A stretch of 6,181 nt of DNA, taken from assembly GCA_011390455.1 (NCBI GenBank), contig JAABSI010000024.1, forward strand, positions 20,218-26,398. Reading direction: 5' to 3'. The notes beneath the pieces were generated by a model. That model saw only the letters and a list, made by a program, of their open reading frames with translations, did no database searches and was not told the DNA's origin. The stretch comes from Trueperaceae bacterium. Its GTDB lineage: Bacteria > Deinococcota > Deinococci > Deinococcales > Trueperaceae. This document shows positions 1-6,120 of the stretch, in pieces. The translations under genes and the position numbers were made by a program. Positions within the stretch are counted from its first letter, which is position 1. Each line of letters opens with the position of its first letter.

Positions 1-587
1 TTCACGACGCCTACCTCCGCACCTGGGCGCTCGGGCTCCGCGACGCCGGGGGCCCGGTCTACCTCCGGCCGTTCCCGGAGATGAACGGCGATTGGGTGCC
101 GTGGAGCGGCGACCCCGAGGGCCTCGTCGCCGCGTGGCGCCACATGACCGAACTCTTCGCCCAGGAGGGGGCCCACAACGTCCGGTGGGTCTGGAGCCCC
201 AACGTCACCGACGAGCCCCGCACCGAGGCGAACCGCCTGGAGCGCTACTACCCCGGCGCCGAGCACGTCGACGTGCTCGCCCTGAGCGGCTACAACTGGG
301 GCGCCACGCGCCCCTACATCGGGTGGCGCAGCTTCGACGAGATCGTCGCCCAGATCTACGCGCGGCTGGCGGCCCTGGGCCCGCAACCCGTGTGGGTGGC
401 CGAGACGGCCTCCGCGGAATCCGGCGGCGACAAGGCGGCGTGGATCCACGACCTGTTCGCGACCGATCGCTTCGCGCGCCTCGAGGCCGTCGTCTGGTTC
501 AACGAGGACAAGGAGACCGACTGGCGTCTGGAGAGCTCGGCCTCGTCGCTCGCGGCCTTCCGCGAGGCCGCCCGCACGCTGCGCTGA
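1..587 (+). CDS. Glycoside hydrolase family 26 protein (mannanase-like), 3' part
   Basis: The 5' end lies outside the window; the reading frame starts at base 3 and ends with TGA at 585-587, giving 194 visible residues. The ATG at 81 is not the true start, because the catalytic acid motif begins upstream of it. The signature LRPFPEMNGDWVPW spans the presumed acid/base Glu (codon 78-80). The presumed nucleophile Glu is in VWVAETAS (codon 402-404). The two are 108 residues apart, the same spacing as E212/E320 of Cellvibrio Man26A as I recall it. Further family-like blocks are RWVWSPN, the YYPGAEHVDVLALSGYNWG stretch, and the terminal FNEDKETDWR. Family 26 enzymes are retaining endo-hydrolases, mostly beta-1,4-mannanases, with some lichenases and xylanases. 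Substrate cannot be fixed here. They are usually secreted, but the signal-peptide region is not visible. The gene converges on the polysaccharide synthase-like gene 18 bases away, which suggests action on a related glycan. Confidence 0.88.
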   Translation, partial: HDAYLRTWALGLRDAGGPVYLRPFPEMNGDWVPWSGDPEGLVAAWRHMTELFAQEGAHNVRWVWSPNVTDEPRTEANRLERYYPGAEHVDVLALSGYNWGATRPYIGWRSFDEIVAQIYARLAALGPQPVWVAETASAESGGDKAAWIHDLFATDRFARLEAVVWFNEDKETDWRLESSASSLAAFREAARTLR

Positions 588-605
588 ACGCTGCTCGACT
601 CGCCC

Positions 606-3137
606 TCAACGGACCTCGGCCAGCGGCAGACCGTCGTAGGCGGGCGCATCGCCGTACAGCCCGGCGAGCACGTTCGCGAAGAAGTCGGGGTCGGAGATCC
701 CCAGGGTGGGCGCCAACGCGGCGACCCGGCGGTAGGCGCCCTCCACGTCGAGCCTCGACGCCGCCACCTCGTCGACGATCCGAAGCAGGGCGCGCTCGGT
801 CGACGCGACGGCGGCGGGATCGCGACGGTAGGCGTCGATGGTCGCCGCGAGGGCCTCGGCCATCGGTCCGACGCGGACGAAGGCGTCCACGAGCGGGCGG
901 TGCCGCTGGCTCACCTGGCCGTCGACGACGCCGTGGGTCGGGTTGACGAAGCGCGCGTACGCCACCTCGTCGACGGCGCCGTGGTCCTGGTTCCGCGACC
1001 AGGCGAGCTTCGCCGCCCCGGCGCAGACCGAGAACTCGGGGTCGAAGGCGTTGAAGGGGTCGCGGAACAGGTGGGGGTTCGCGTACGGCGACCCAGCGTC
1101 CTCGGCGAGCGGCCGCAGGAGGCGGACGGCGTCCACCGTCACCTGGGACAGGCCCACGTCGTCGGTCGGCCCCCGCGCCAGCGGATCGAGGTAGGACTCG
1201 TTCAACAACACCTGCACCAGCAGCGTCGCCGGAACGTCGTACGCGGTCGCCGCGCGCTCGAGCGCGTGCGCCACCGGGACCAGTCGCGCCAGCGTGAGCT
1301 GGCCCCAAGGCGAGAGCGGACGGTACGGCGCGCCAGCGACCGTGAGGGTTCGGGGCTCGCTCGCCGCCGCCGCGACCGAGGCGGGGTCGCAGCGACCGAA
1401 CGCGGCGGCGGCGCTCGCATCGCCGACCGGAACCGGGTCCGACGTCAGCGGCAGGCGCATGGCCTCGTCGAAGCGCACGGGGGACGCCGTCCGCACGATC
1501 CGATGCGCGGCGCGCGCGGCGGGATCGACGGCCTCGCCCGTCCAGACGGTGGCGGCGAAACCGCCGGCCGCGACGGCGCCCAGGGCGGCCGTGACGACCA
1601 CGGTGCGCGCCCGCGCCCCCCGCGGGGCCGACGCGGGGCGGCGCCAGACGACCGACGTCGCGCGACCGGCGGGGGGCGCCCGCCACGCCACCAGGGTCGG
1701 GAGCAGCAGCGTGAGCGCGGTCGCGTACGCGAGCGCGTTGACCGGACGCAACAGCAGCAGCGGGAGGATGCCGACGGCGGTGCGCCGCACGCCCGACCGC
1801 ACCGCGCTCCACGGTCCCCGGCCGCGCATGCGGTCCTGGGTCCAGAAGCCGAGGAACACGAGGAACCCGGTCACCGCCACGTCCGCGAGGAGCAAGGTCG
1901 CCACGGCGCGGAGGGTCCCGTCGAGGCCGATCCACGGCAGGGCCAACCCCAGCGCCGTCGGCAGCGCCAGCAGGAGCAGCAGCCCGGCCAGGTTCTCGAG
2001 CTGGGCGGTCAGCAGCGCGAAGCGCACGTTGGGCGGCAGCACGGCGCGGCGCGCCTGGGTCCCGGCCCGCTTGACGAGGACCTCGAGCGCGCCCCCCACC
2101 CAGCGCTCGACCTGGTGCAGGTACGCGCTCATCCGCGGGGGGTCCTCGGTGGCCATCGCCGCGCCGATCTCGAAGCGCGCGTCCGCCGTGCGCCGGACGG
2201 TCAGCCGCGGTGCGTCGACGACCGTGCGCAAGGGCTGCAAGCCGCCGTCGCGGACGACCCGGAAGCCGCGCTCGTGCAGCGTCGCGACGTCGAAGGAGCG
2301 CTCCTCGACCGGGCCCGACTGCACCTCGACGGTGAAGTCGTGGTCCTCGGTGAGGCCGTCGGCCGGCATGGGGAACGCGTCGCGCCGGGCGACGAAGCCG
2401 CAGCCGACGACCGTGAACAGGCGCGAGGCCCCGAACGTGGGGCCGTGGCCGAGGCGGACGGCCTGACCGCGCCGCACGACCACCGAGAAGGCGTACTCGG
2501 CGGAGCGCGCCGCGGAGACGAAGCGGGCGGCGGCGCCGCCGGCCTCCGGGCGCCGCGAGGTCACCGCGCCCGACTGCAAGGCGACGTCCTCCAACACCCA
2601 CCGCGCACCGTCGCGCCCGGCTACCCGGCGCAGCCGGTAGAACCCGTCGCGGATCGCCGACGCGAAGCCGCTTTCGAGCACGGTGTCGCCGTCGACCACG
2701 AGCACGCGCTCCGCGTCCACCAGGCCGCCGGCCACCGCCAGGTTCAGCGAGTCCGCCTTCGAGGTCGGGGCCTCGTGGCGCACGACGACCACCGACGGCC
2801 CCCCGGCCGGGCGCGACCAACGGTCCACGCGGGCCGCTCGGGGACCGACGGCGCTCCGGTCGCCGACGGCGTAGCCGTGGGCCAGGAGGGTGCGGGCGAC
2901 CACGTCCGCGGTGCGGTCGCGCCCTCCGTTGACGCTCACGACGAGGCCGTCGAGGGGCTCGCGCTGAGCGAGGAGCGCCGTCAGGCAGCGTTCGGCGCCG
3001 ACCTCTTCCTCGAACATGGGCACGAGCGCGACGACCCGGTCCGGCCCCCGCACGGCGAGCGTCCGTTCGGGAACCGCGCCGAGGACGGCGTTGGCGAGCG
3101 TGGTGGGCATCGCGGCGATGCCGGGGATCTGGGGCAT
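606..3137 (-). CDS. Processive family 2 glycosyltransferase fused to a lytic transglycosylase-like (SLT) domain
   Basis: 843 residues. The cytoplasmic GT2 domain spans about residues 33-350: ALVPMFEEE at 37-45, VNGGRDRT at 69-76, DxD at D149/D151 (VVDGDT), the TED acceptor/base motif at 263-265, and QxxRW (QVERW) at 342-346. The last marks processive synthases such as BcsA, NodC and PgaC. Hydrophobic segments lie at about 378-403, 411-432, 456-485 (probably a hairpin) and 512-532. The arginine-rich loops at 433-453 and 486-511 should be cytoplasmic, so the part after 532 would lie outside. That C-terminal part resembles SLT: a presumed catalytic Glu in LLNES (E647), VGLSQV at 661-666 in place of GLMQ, and FSVCAGAAKLAW at 702-713 in place of the N..GAxYL block. 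About 90 helical residues follow and are not recognised. The ATG at 3137 is the most upstream start in the open frame; a second ATG at codon 10 (3110) is possible. Neither has a clear Shine-Dalgarno sequence. The polymer made is unknown. Confidence 0.85.
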   Translation of the reverse strand: MPQIPGIAAMPTTLANAVLGAVPERTLAVRGPDRVVALVPMFEEEVGAERCLTALLAQREPLDGLVVSVNGGRDRTADVVARTLLAHGYAVGDRSAVGPRAARVDRWSRPAGGPSVVVVRHEAPTSKADSLNLAVAGGLVDAERVLVVDGDTVLESGFASAIRDGFYRLRRVAGRDGARWVLEDVALQSGAVTSRRPEAGGAAARFVSAARSAEYAFSVVVRRGQAVRLGHGPTFGASRLFTVVGCGFVARRDAFPMPADGLTEDHDFTVEVQSGPVEERSFDVATLHERGFRVVRDGGLQPLRTVVDAPRLTVRRTADARFEIGAAMATEDPPRMSAYLHQVERWVGGALEVLVKRAGTQARRAVLPPNVRFALLTAQLENLAGLLLLLALPTALGLALPWIGLDGTLRAVATLLLADVAVTGFLVFLGFWTQDRMRGRGPWSAVRSGVRRTAVGILPLLLLRPVNALAYATALTLLLPTLVAWRAPPAGRATSVVWRRPASAPRGARARTVVVTAALGAVAAGGFAATVWTGEAVDPAARAAHRIVRTASPVRFDEAMRLPLTSDPVPVGDASAAAAFGRCDPASVAAAASEPRTLTVAGAPYRPLSPWGQLTLARLVPVAHALERAATAYDVPATLLVQVLLNESYLDPLARGPTDDVGLSQVTVDAVRLLRPLAEDAGSPYANPHLFRDPFNAFDPEFSVCAGAAKLAWSRNQDHGAVDEVAYARFVNPTHGVVDGQVSQRHRPLVDAFVRVGPMAEALAATIDAYRRDPAAVASTERALLRIVDEVAASRLDVEGAYRRVAALAPTLGISDPDFFANVLAGLYGDAPAYDGLPLAEVR

Positions 3138-3240
3138 GAGCTTCGCGCGCCCGACCGGGATGGGCGTCGACCCCGATTGTGACCCGTCGCGCCGTGCGGT
3201 GGAGGGTCCCGGGGCACCGACGGAGCCGACGGGCCGCTGC
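3138..3240. other. Intergenic spacer between ppk2 and the GT2-SLT gene
   Basis: 103 bases separate the two minus-strand genes. The spacer has no TA dinucleotide, hence no TANNNT element. The nearest -10-like match is CACAAT on the minus strand (3176-3181), 38 bases before the ATG, with no matching -35. CCGACGG occurs twice in direct orientation (3217-3223 and 3226-3232), and an inverted copy, CCCGTCG, lies at 3183-3189. These could pair in RNA, but there is no U-tract, so a factor-independent terminator is not supported. Whether the downstream gene is read from ppk2 or from its own promoter cannot be decided. Confidence 0.4.
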
Positions 3241-4098
3241 TCAGACCTGCCCTCGGAACGCGGCCACGTCCACCTTCGGCTGCGGCCAGCGCAGCGGGAG
3301 CGCCTCGAAGGCCTCGACGAGCGCGGTGACGACGACCACGTCGCGGTACCACTTGCGGTCGGCGGGGACGATCAGCCAGGGGGCGTCGACCGGACCGCAG
3401 CGCGCGAAGGCCTCGCCGTACGCCTCGCGGTAGTCGCCCCACAACTCGCGGGCCGCCAAGTCCGCGGCGTCGAACTTCCAGTGGCGTTCGGGGTCCTCGA
3501 GCCGCTTGCGCAGCCGCTCGGCCTGTTCGTCGTGCCCGACGTGCAGGTAGACCTTGAGCAGCGACGTGCCCGCGTCGCGCAAGAGCGCCTCGAAGGCGTT
3601 GATGTGCGCGTAGCGCGCCCGCCACGTCGCCTCCGGCACCAACCCCGCGACCCGCGCGATCAGGACGTCCTCGTAGTGCGACCGGTTGAAGACGCCGATC
3701 TGCCCGCGGCGGGGCGTCCGCGCATGGACCCGCCACAAGAAGTCGTGCGCGAGCTCGACCTCGGTGGGCGCCTTGAAGCTGGTGACGTGCACGCCCTGCG
3801 GGTTGAGGCCCGAGAGCGCGCGTCGGATGGTGCCGTCCTTGCCGCCCGCGTCCATCGCTTGGAGCACCAGCAGCAACGCGAAGCGCCCATCGGCGTAGAA
3901 GAGGCGCTGGCGCTTGGCCAGATGCGCGATCAGCCGCTTGAGGTCGTGCTTCGCCGCCTTCTTGCCGCCCACACCGGCGTACGGGCCGACGTCGCCCGGG
4001 TCGACGGCGTCGAGGTTGGCGCTGGGGGTGCGGTACGGCTCGAGGTCGACGGCGGCGCTGAGGTCGAGGTGCGCGGCCAGTTCGTCGGGGATTGCCAT
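3241..4098 (-). CDS. ppk2: Polyphosphate kinase 2 (PPK2), probably class III
   Basis: 285 residues from the ATG at 4098, a usual one-domain PPK2 length. The enzyme transfers phosphate from polyphosphate to nucleotides in the cytoplasm. Class III members, known from Meiothermus and Deinococcus, can take AMP through ADP to ATP. Visible hallmarks are the Walker A region AMDAGGKDGTIRR (81-93), the Walker B region FNRSHYEDVLIARV (137-150), the lid-region LKVYLHVGHDEQAERLRKR (181-199), WKFDAADL (207-214) and the C-terminal PADRKWYRD (245-253). The FNRSHYED form suits the class III/PPK2-related group better than the classic class II (FDRSWYN) form; the class call is inference. An ATG 66 bases upstream (4164) is in frame, but the extra 22 residues look unrelated to the family and would run through the promoter region, so 4098 is preferred. 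The gene is divergent from the uracil-DNA glycosylase. No Shine-Dalgarno is visible, in keeping with a leaderless start. Confidence 0.93.
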   Translation of the reverse strand: MAIPDELAAHLDLSAAVDLEPYRTPSANLDAVDPGDVGPYAGVGGKKAAKHDLKRLIAHLAKRQRLFYADGRFALLLVLQAMDAGGKDGTIRRALSGLNPQGVHVTSFKAPTEVELAHDFLWRVHARTPRRGQIGVFNRSHYEDVLIARVAGLVPEATWRARYAHINAFEALLRDAGTSLLKVYLHVGHDEQAERLRKRLEDPERHWKFDAADLAARELWGDYREAYGEAFARCGPVDAPWLIVPADRKWYRDVVVVTALVEAFEALPLRWPQPKVDVAAFRGQV

Positions 4099-4103
4099 GG
4101 GGC

Positions 4104-4109
4104 AGCCTA
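4104..4109 (-). promoter_or_regulatory. Possible -10 element of a leaderless ppk2 promoter
   Basis: The minus strand reads TAGGCT, matching the TANNNT form of -10 elements known from Deinococcus, with 5 bases between it and the ppk2 ATG. A transcript starting the usual 6-8 bases downstream would begin at or beside the ATG. No recognisable -35 is present; its expected position falls in the GC palindrome at 4123-4136. The match is short and could be chance, although TA is rare in this GC-rich spacer. Confidence 0.35.
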
Positions 4110-4122
4110 TCGTGCGACCGCG

Positions 4123-4136
4123 CCCGCCCGGGCGGG
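4123..4136. repeat. Perfect 14-base palindrome in the divergent promoter region
   Basis: CCCGCCCGGGCGGG equals its own reverse complement. It sits between the divergent ppk2 and uracil-DNA glycosylase starts, 13 bases from the left TANNNT element and 14 from the right one. It covers the expected -35 position of both. It could be an operator or activator site, or a chance product of high GC content. A second, 10-base palindrome, ATGGCGCCAT, lies at 4155-4164, just before the GTG start. Confidence 0.5.
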
Positions 4137-4150
4137 TGCCCCCGCACCGG

Positions 4151-4156
4151 TACCAT
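4151..4156 (+). promoter_or_regulatory. Possible -10 element of the uracil-DNA glycosylase promoter
   Basis: TACCAT fits TANNNT and ends 9 bases before the GTG at 4166, a spacing compatible with a leaderless or near-leaderless transcript. No -35 consensus lies 16-18 bases upstream; that place holds the GC palindrome. It supports, but does not prove, the choice of GTG 4166 as start. If the real start were at GTG 4136 or ATG 4097, this element would fall inside the coding region. Confidence 0.33.
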
Positions 4157-4165
4157 GGCGCCATC

Positions 4166-4891
4166 GTGCAGCCACCGCCCGCCTTCGACCCCTACCCGCC
4201 GGCGCTCGCCGCCTGCCGCCGCTGCCCGCGTCTGGCCGAGCACCGCGAGGAGGTCGCGCGCACCAAGCGCCGCGCGCACCTGGACGACGCCTACTGGGGG
4301 GCGCCGGTGCCGGGCTTCGGCGACCCGAACGCGCGCCTGCTGATCGTCGGCCTCGCGCCCGGCGCGCACGGCTCGAACCGAACCGGCCGCATGTTCACGG
4401 GCGACGCTTCGGGCGACTTCCTCTACCCCGCGCTCCACCGGGCGGGCCTGGCCGATCGCCCGACGAGCGTCGCTCGCGACGACGGACTGACGCTGTCCGG
4501 CGTCTGGATCACCGCCGTCGGGCGCTGCGCGCCGCCGGGCAACAAGCCGACGCCCGCCGAGCTCGACGCCTGCCGCCCCTGGTTCGCCCACGACGTCGAC
4601 GGCCTGCCGAGCATCCGCGCGATCCTGGCGCTCGGGCGCATCGCCCACGACGGCGTGCTCAAGCTATGGCGCGAGCGCGGGCTCCGGACGACGCTCGCGG
4701 CGCACCCCTTCGCGCACGGCGCCGTGCATCGGCTCGAGCACCTGCCGGGCGCCGGCGATGCGGGCGTGGTGCCGCTCGTCGACAGCTTCCACGTCAGCCG
4801 CCAGAACACGAACACGGGGCGGCTCACCGCACCGATGTTCGACGCGGCGCTGGCGACCGCGCTCGACCTCGCGCAGGGCGCGGACCGATGA
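4166..4891 (+). CDS. Family 5 uracil-DNA glycosylase (UDGb)
   Basis: 241 residues from GTG. The enzyme removes uracil from DNA, and in studied members also hypoxanthine or other deaminated bases, to begin base excision repair. The sequence resembles the Thermus thermophilus UDGb throughout: CRRCPRL at 17-23, YWGAPVPGFGDPNARLL at 43-59, the active-site block GLAPGAHGSNRTGRMFTGDA at 62-81, RCAPPGNKPTP at 120-130, LALGRIAHDG at 154-163 and HVSRQNTNTGRLT at 209-221. Four cysteines (C17, C20, C121, C136) fit the family's 4Fe-4S cluster. The first motif lacks the polar Asp/Asn of other UDG families, as expected for family 5. GTG 4166 gives an N-terminus close to the CxxC block, as in the Thermus protein; in-frame GTG 4136 or ATG 4097 would add up to 23 arginine- and proline-rich residues of unlikely value. 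Its TGA overlaps the next gene's ATG by 4 bases, so the two are probably co-transcribed and translationally coupled. Confidence 0.94.
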   Translation: MQPPPAFDPYPPALAACRRCPRLAEHREEVARTKRRAHLDDAYWGAPVPGFGDPNARLLIVGLAPGAHGSNRTGRMFTGDASGDFLYPALHRAGLADRPTSVARDDGLTLSGVWITAVGRCAPPGNKPTPAELDACRPWFAHDVDGLPSIRAILALGRIAHDGVLKLWRERGLRTTLAAHPFAHGAVHRLEHLPGAGDAGVVPLVDSFHVSRQNTNTGRLTAPMFDAALATALDLAQGADR

Positions 4892-6120
4892 GCCTCCCCA
4901 CCCTGCGCCTCCCCGAGCACCTCGCGGGCCCGCTCGCCGCGGGCCACCCGTGGGTCTACCGCGACCACGTGCCCGGCCGCCCCGACCTCCCGGACGGCGC
5001 CTGGGTCCGGGTCGAGGCCGGGCGCGCGGCCGCCATCGGCCTCTGGGCGGGCGAGGGCGCCATCGCCGTGCGCACCCTGCGGCGCGCCCCGACGGGCGGC
5101 CCGATCGCCACCCCCGACCGCGCCTGGGTCGAGGCGGCGGTCGCGCGCGCGCTCGACGCGCGTTCGGGCGTCCAGAGCGCCGAGACCGACGCCTACCGGC
5201 TGCTCTTCGGCGAGGGCGACGGGCTGCCCGGGATCACGGCCGACCGCTACGGCCGCTACGCGGTGGTCAAGACCTACGCCGCGGCGTACCGGCGCCCCGG
5301 CAGCGACGCCTTCGAGCTGCGGGCGTCGGTGGTGCGCGCGCTGGCGGGCGCGCTGCGCCTCAAGGGGGTGCTCGCCGCCCCCCACGACGGCGCCCCCTTG
5401 GCGGCGCTGCACGGCGAGCTCCCGCCCCCCGAGGTGACCGTCTTCGAGCACGGCCTCGCCTTCCTCGCCAACCTGCACGAGGGGCAGAAGACGGGTCTGT
5501 TCCTCGACCACCGCGACAACCGGGCCACGGTGCGGCGCTTCGCCACCGGCCGCACCGTGGCGAACCTGTTCGCGTACTCCGGCGCCTTCTCGGTCCACGC
5601 GCTCGCGGGCGGCGCGCGCCGCGCGGTCGACGTCGACGTGGCGCCCGCGGCGCTGCGCGACGCCGAGCGCAACGTCGCCGCGAACGCCGGGCGCTTCCCG
5701 GAGGGCGTCGACCTCGACCCGCGTGGGCGCCACGCGACGCTCGCGCTCGACCTGCTCGCCGACCCCGCGGCGGCGCTCCGCCACGCCGAGCTGGCCGGCA
5801 GCGACCTGATCGTCCTCGACCCGCCCTCGCTAGCGCGCCACAAGGGGCAGCGGCACGCGGCGCTGCGCGCCTACCGGCGGCTGAACGCCGCGGCGATGGC
5901 GGCGCTGCCCGACGGCGGGCTGCTGGCGACGGCCTCGTGCACGGCGCAGGTCGCGCCCGAGGCCTTCCGCGGCGCGCTCGCCGAGGCGGCCGCCGAGGCC
6001 GGCGTCGACGCGCGCGTCCTGCACGAGGCCGGACACGCCGCCGACCACCCGGTGCCGCTCGCCTTCCCGGAGGGCCGCTACCTCAAGTTCGTGGTGCTGC
6101 GGGTCGACCGGCCGCGCTGA
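4888..6120 (+). CDS. Class I SAM-dependent rRNA cytosine-C5 methyltransferase, RlmI/RlmO family
   Basis: 410 residues, near the 396 of E. coli RlmI. The family methylates C5 of a cytosine in 23S rRNA: C1962 for E. coli RlmI, C1942 for Thermus RlmO. The site used here cannot be read from sequence, so no symbol is given. The N-terminal PUA-like domain (about 1-75) begins with AAGHPWVYRDHV (17-28). The central part has LLFGEGDGLPGITADRYGRY (105-124) and EGQKTGLFLDHRDNR (198-212), a strong family marker. The SAM-binding motif is VANLFAYSGAFSVHALAGGA (224-243), followed by VDVD (247-250). DPP is at 311-313 within VLDPPSLARHK, and the presumed catalytic Cys is C351 in TASCTAQ. The ATG at 4888 overlaps the UDG stop (ATGA), with a weak AGGG 9 bases upstream. 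The last 38 bases overlap an oppositely directed gene. Confidence 0.92.
   Translation: MSLPTLRLPEHLAGPLAAGHPWVYRDHVPGRPDLPDGAWVRVEAGRAAAIGLWAGEGAIAVRTLRRAPTGGPIATPDRAWVEAAVARALDARSGVQSAETDAYRLLFGEGDGLPGITADRYGRYAVVKTYAAAYRRPGSDAFELRASVVRALAGALRLKGVLAAPHDGAPLAALHGELPPPEVTVFEHGLAFLANLHEGQKTGLFLDHRDNRATVRRFATGRTVANLFAYSGAFSVHALAGGARRAVDVDVAPAALRDAERNVAANAGRFPEGVDLDPRGRHATLALDLLADPAAALRHAELAGSDLIVLDPPSLARHKGQRHAALRAYRRLNAAAMAALPDGGLLATASCTAQVAPEAFRGALAEAAAEAGVDARVLHEAGHAADHPVPLAFPEGRYLKFVVLRVDRPR

Noticed and set aside
81..83. ATG at 81 as the start of the GH26 gene
   Set aside because: The frame is open to the window edge and the conserved LRPFPE block with the catalytic acid lies just upstream of this ATG.
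499..2820. Long open frames on both strands overlapping the GT2-SLT gene, and similar ones elsewhere
   Set aside because: High GC removes stop codons from all frames; these translations are Arg/Ala/Pro/Gly-rich without domains, whereas the chosen frames carry clear family motifs.
3176..3181. CACAAT as a -10 element for the GT2-SLT gene
   Set aside because: There is no -35 match at the right spacing and no TANNNT form; one near-match in 103 bases is not enough.
3196..3220. Possible terminator hairpin after ppk2 (CGGTG 3197-3201 with CACCG 3215-3219)
   Set aside because: The stem has only 5 pairs, the loop is 13 bases, and no T-rich run follows on the minus strand; GC-rich DNA forms such stems by chance.
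4099..4164. N-terminal extension of ppk2 to the ATG at 4164
   Set aside because: The extra 22 residues (Arg/Gly/Pro-rich) do not look like the family and would be coded by the divergent promoter region and palindrome.
4097..4165. Earlier starts for the UDG gene (ATG 4097, GTG 4136)
   Set aside because: The added residues are low-complexity Arg/Pro, run through the palindrome and the TACCAT element, and ATG 4097 would overlap the ppk2 start codon.
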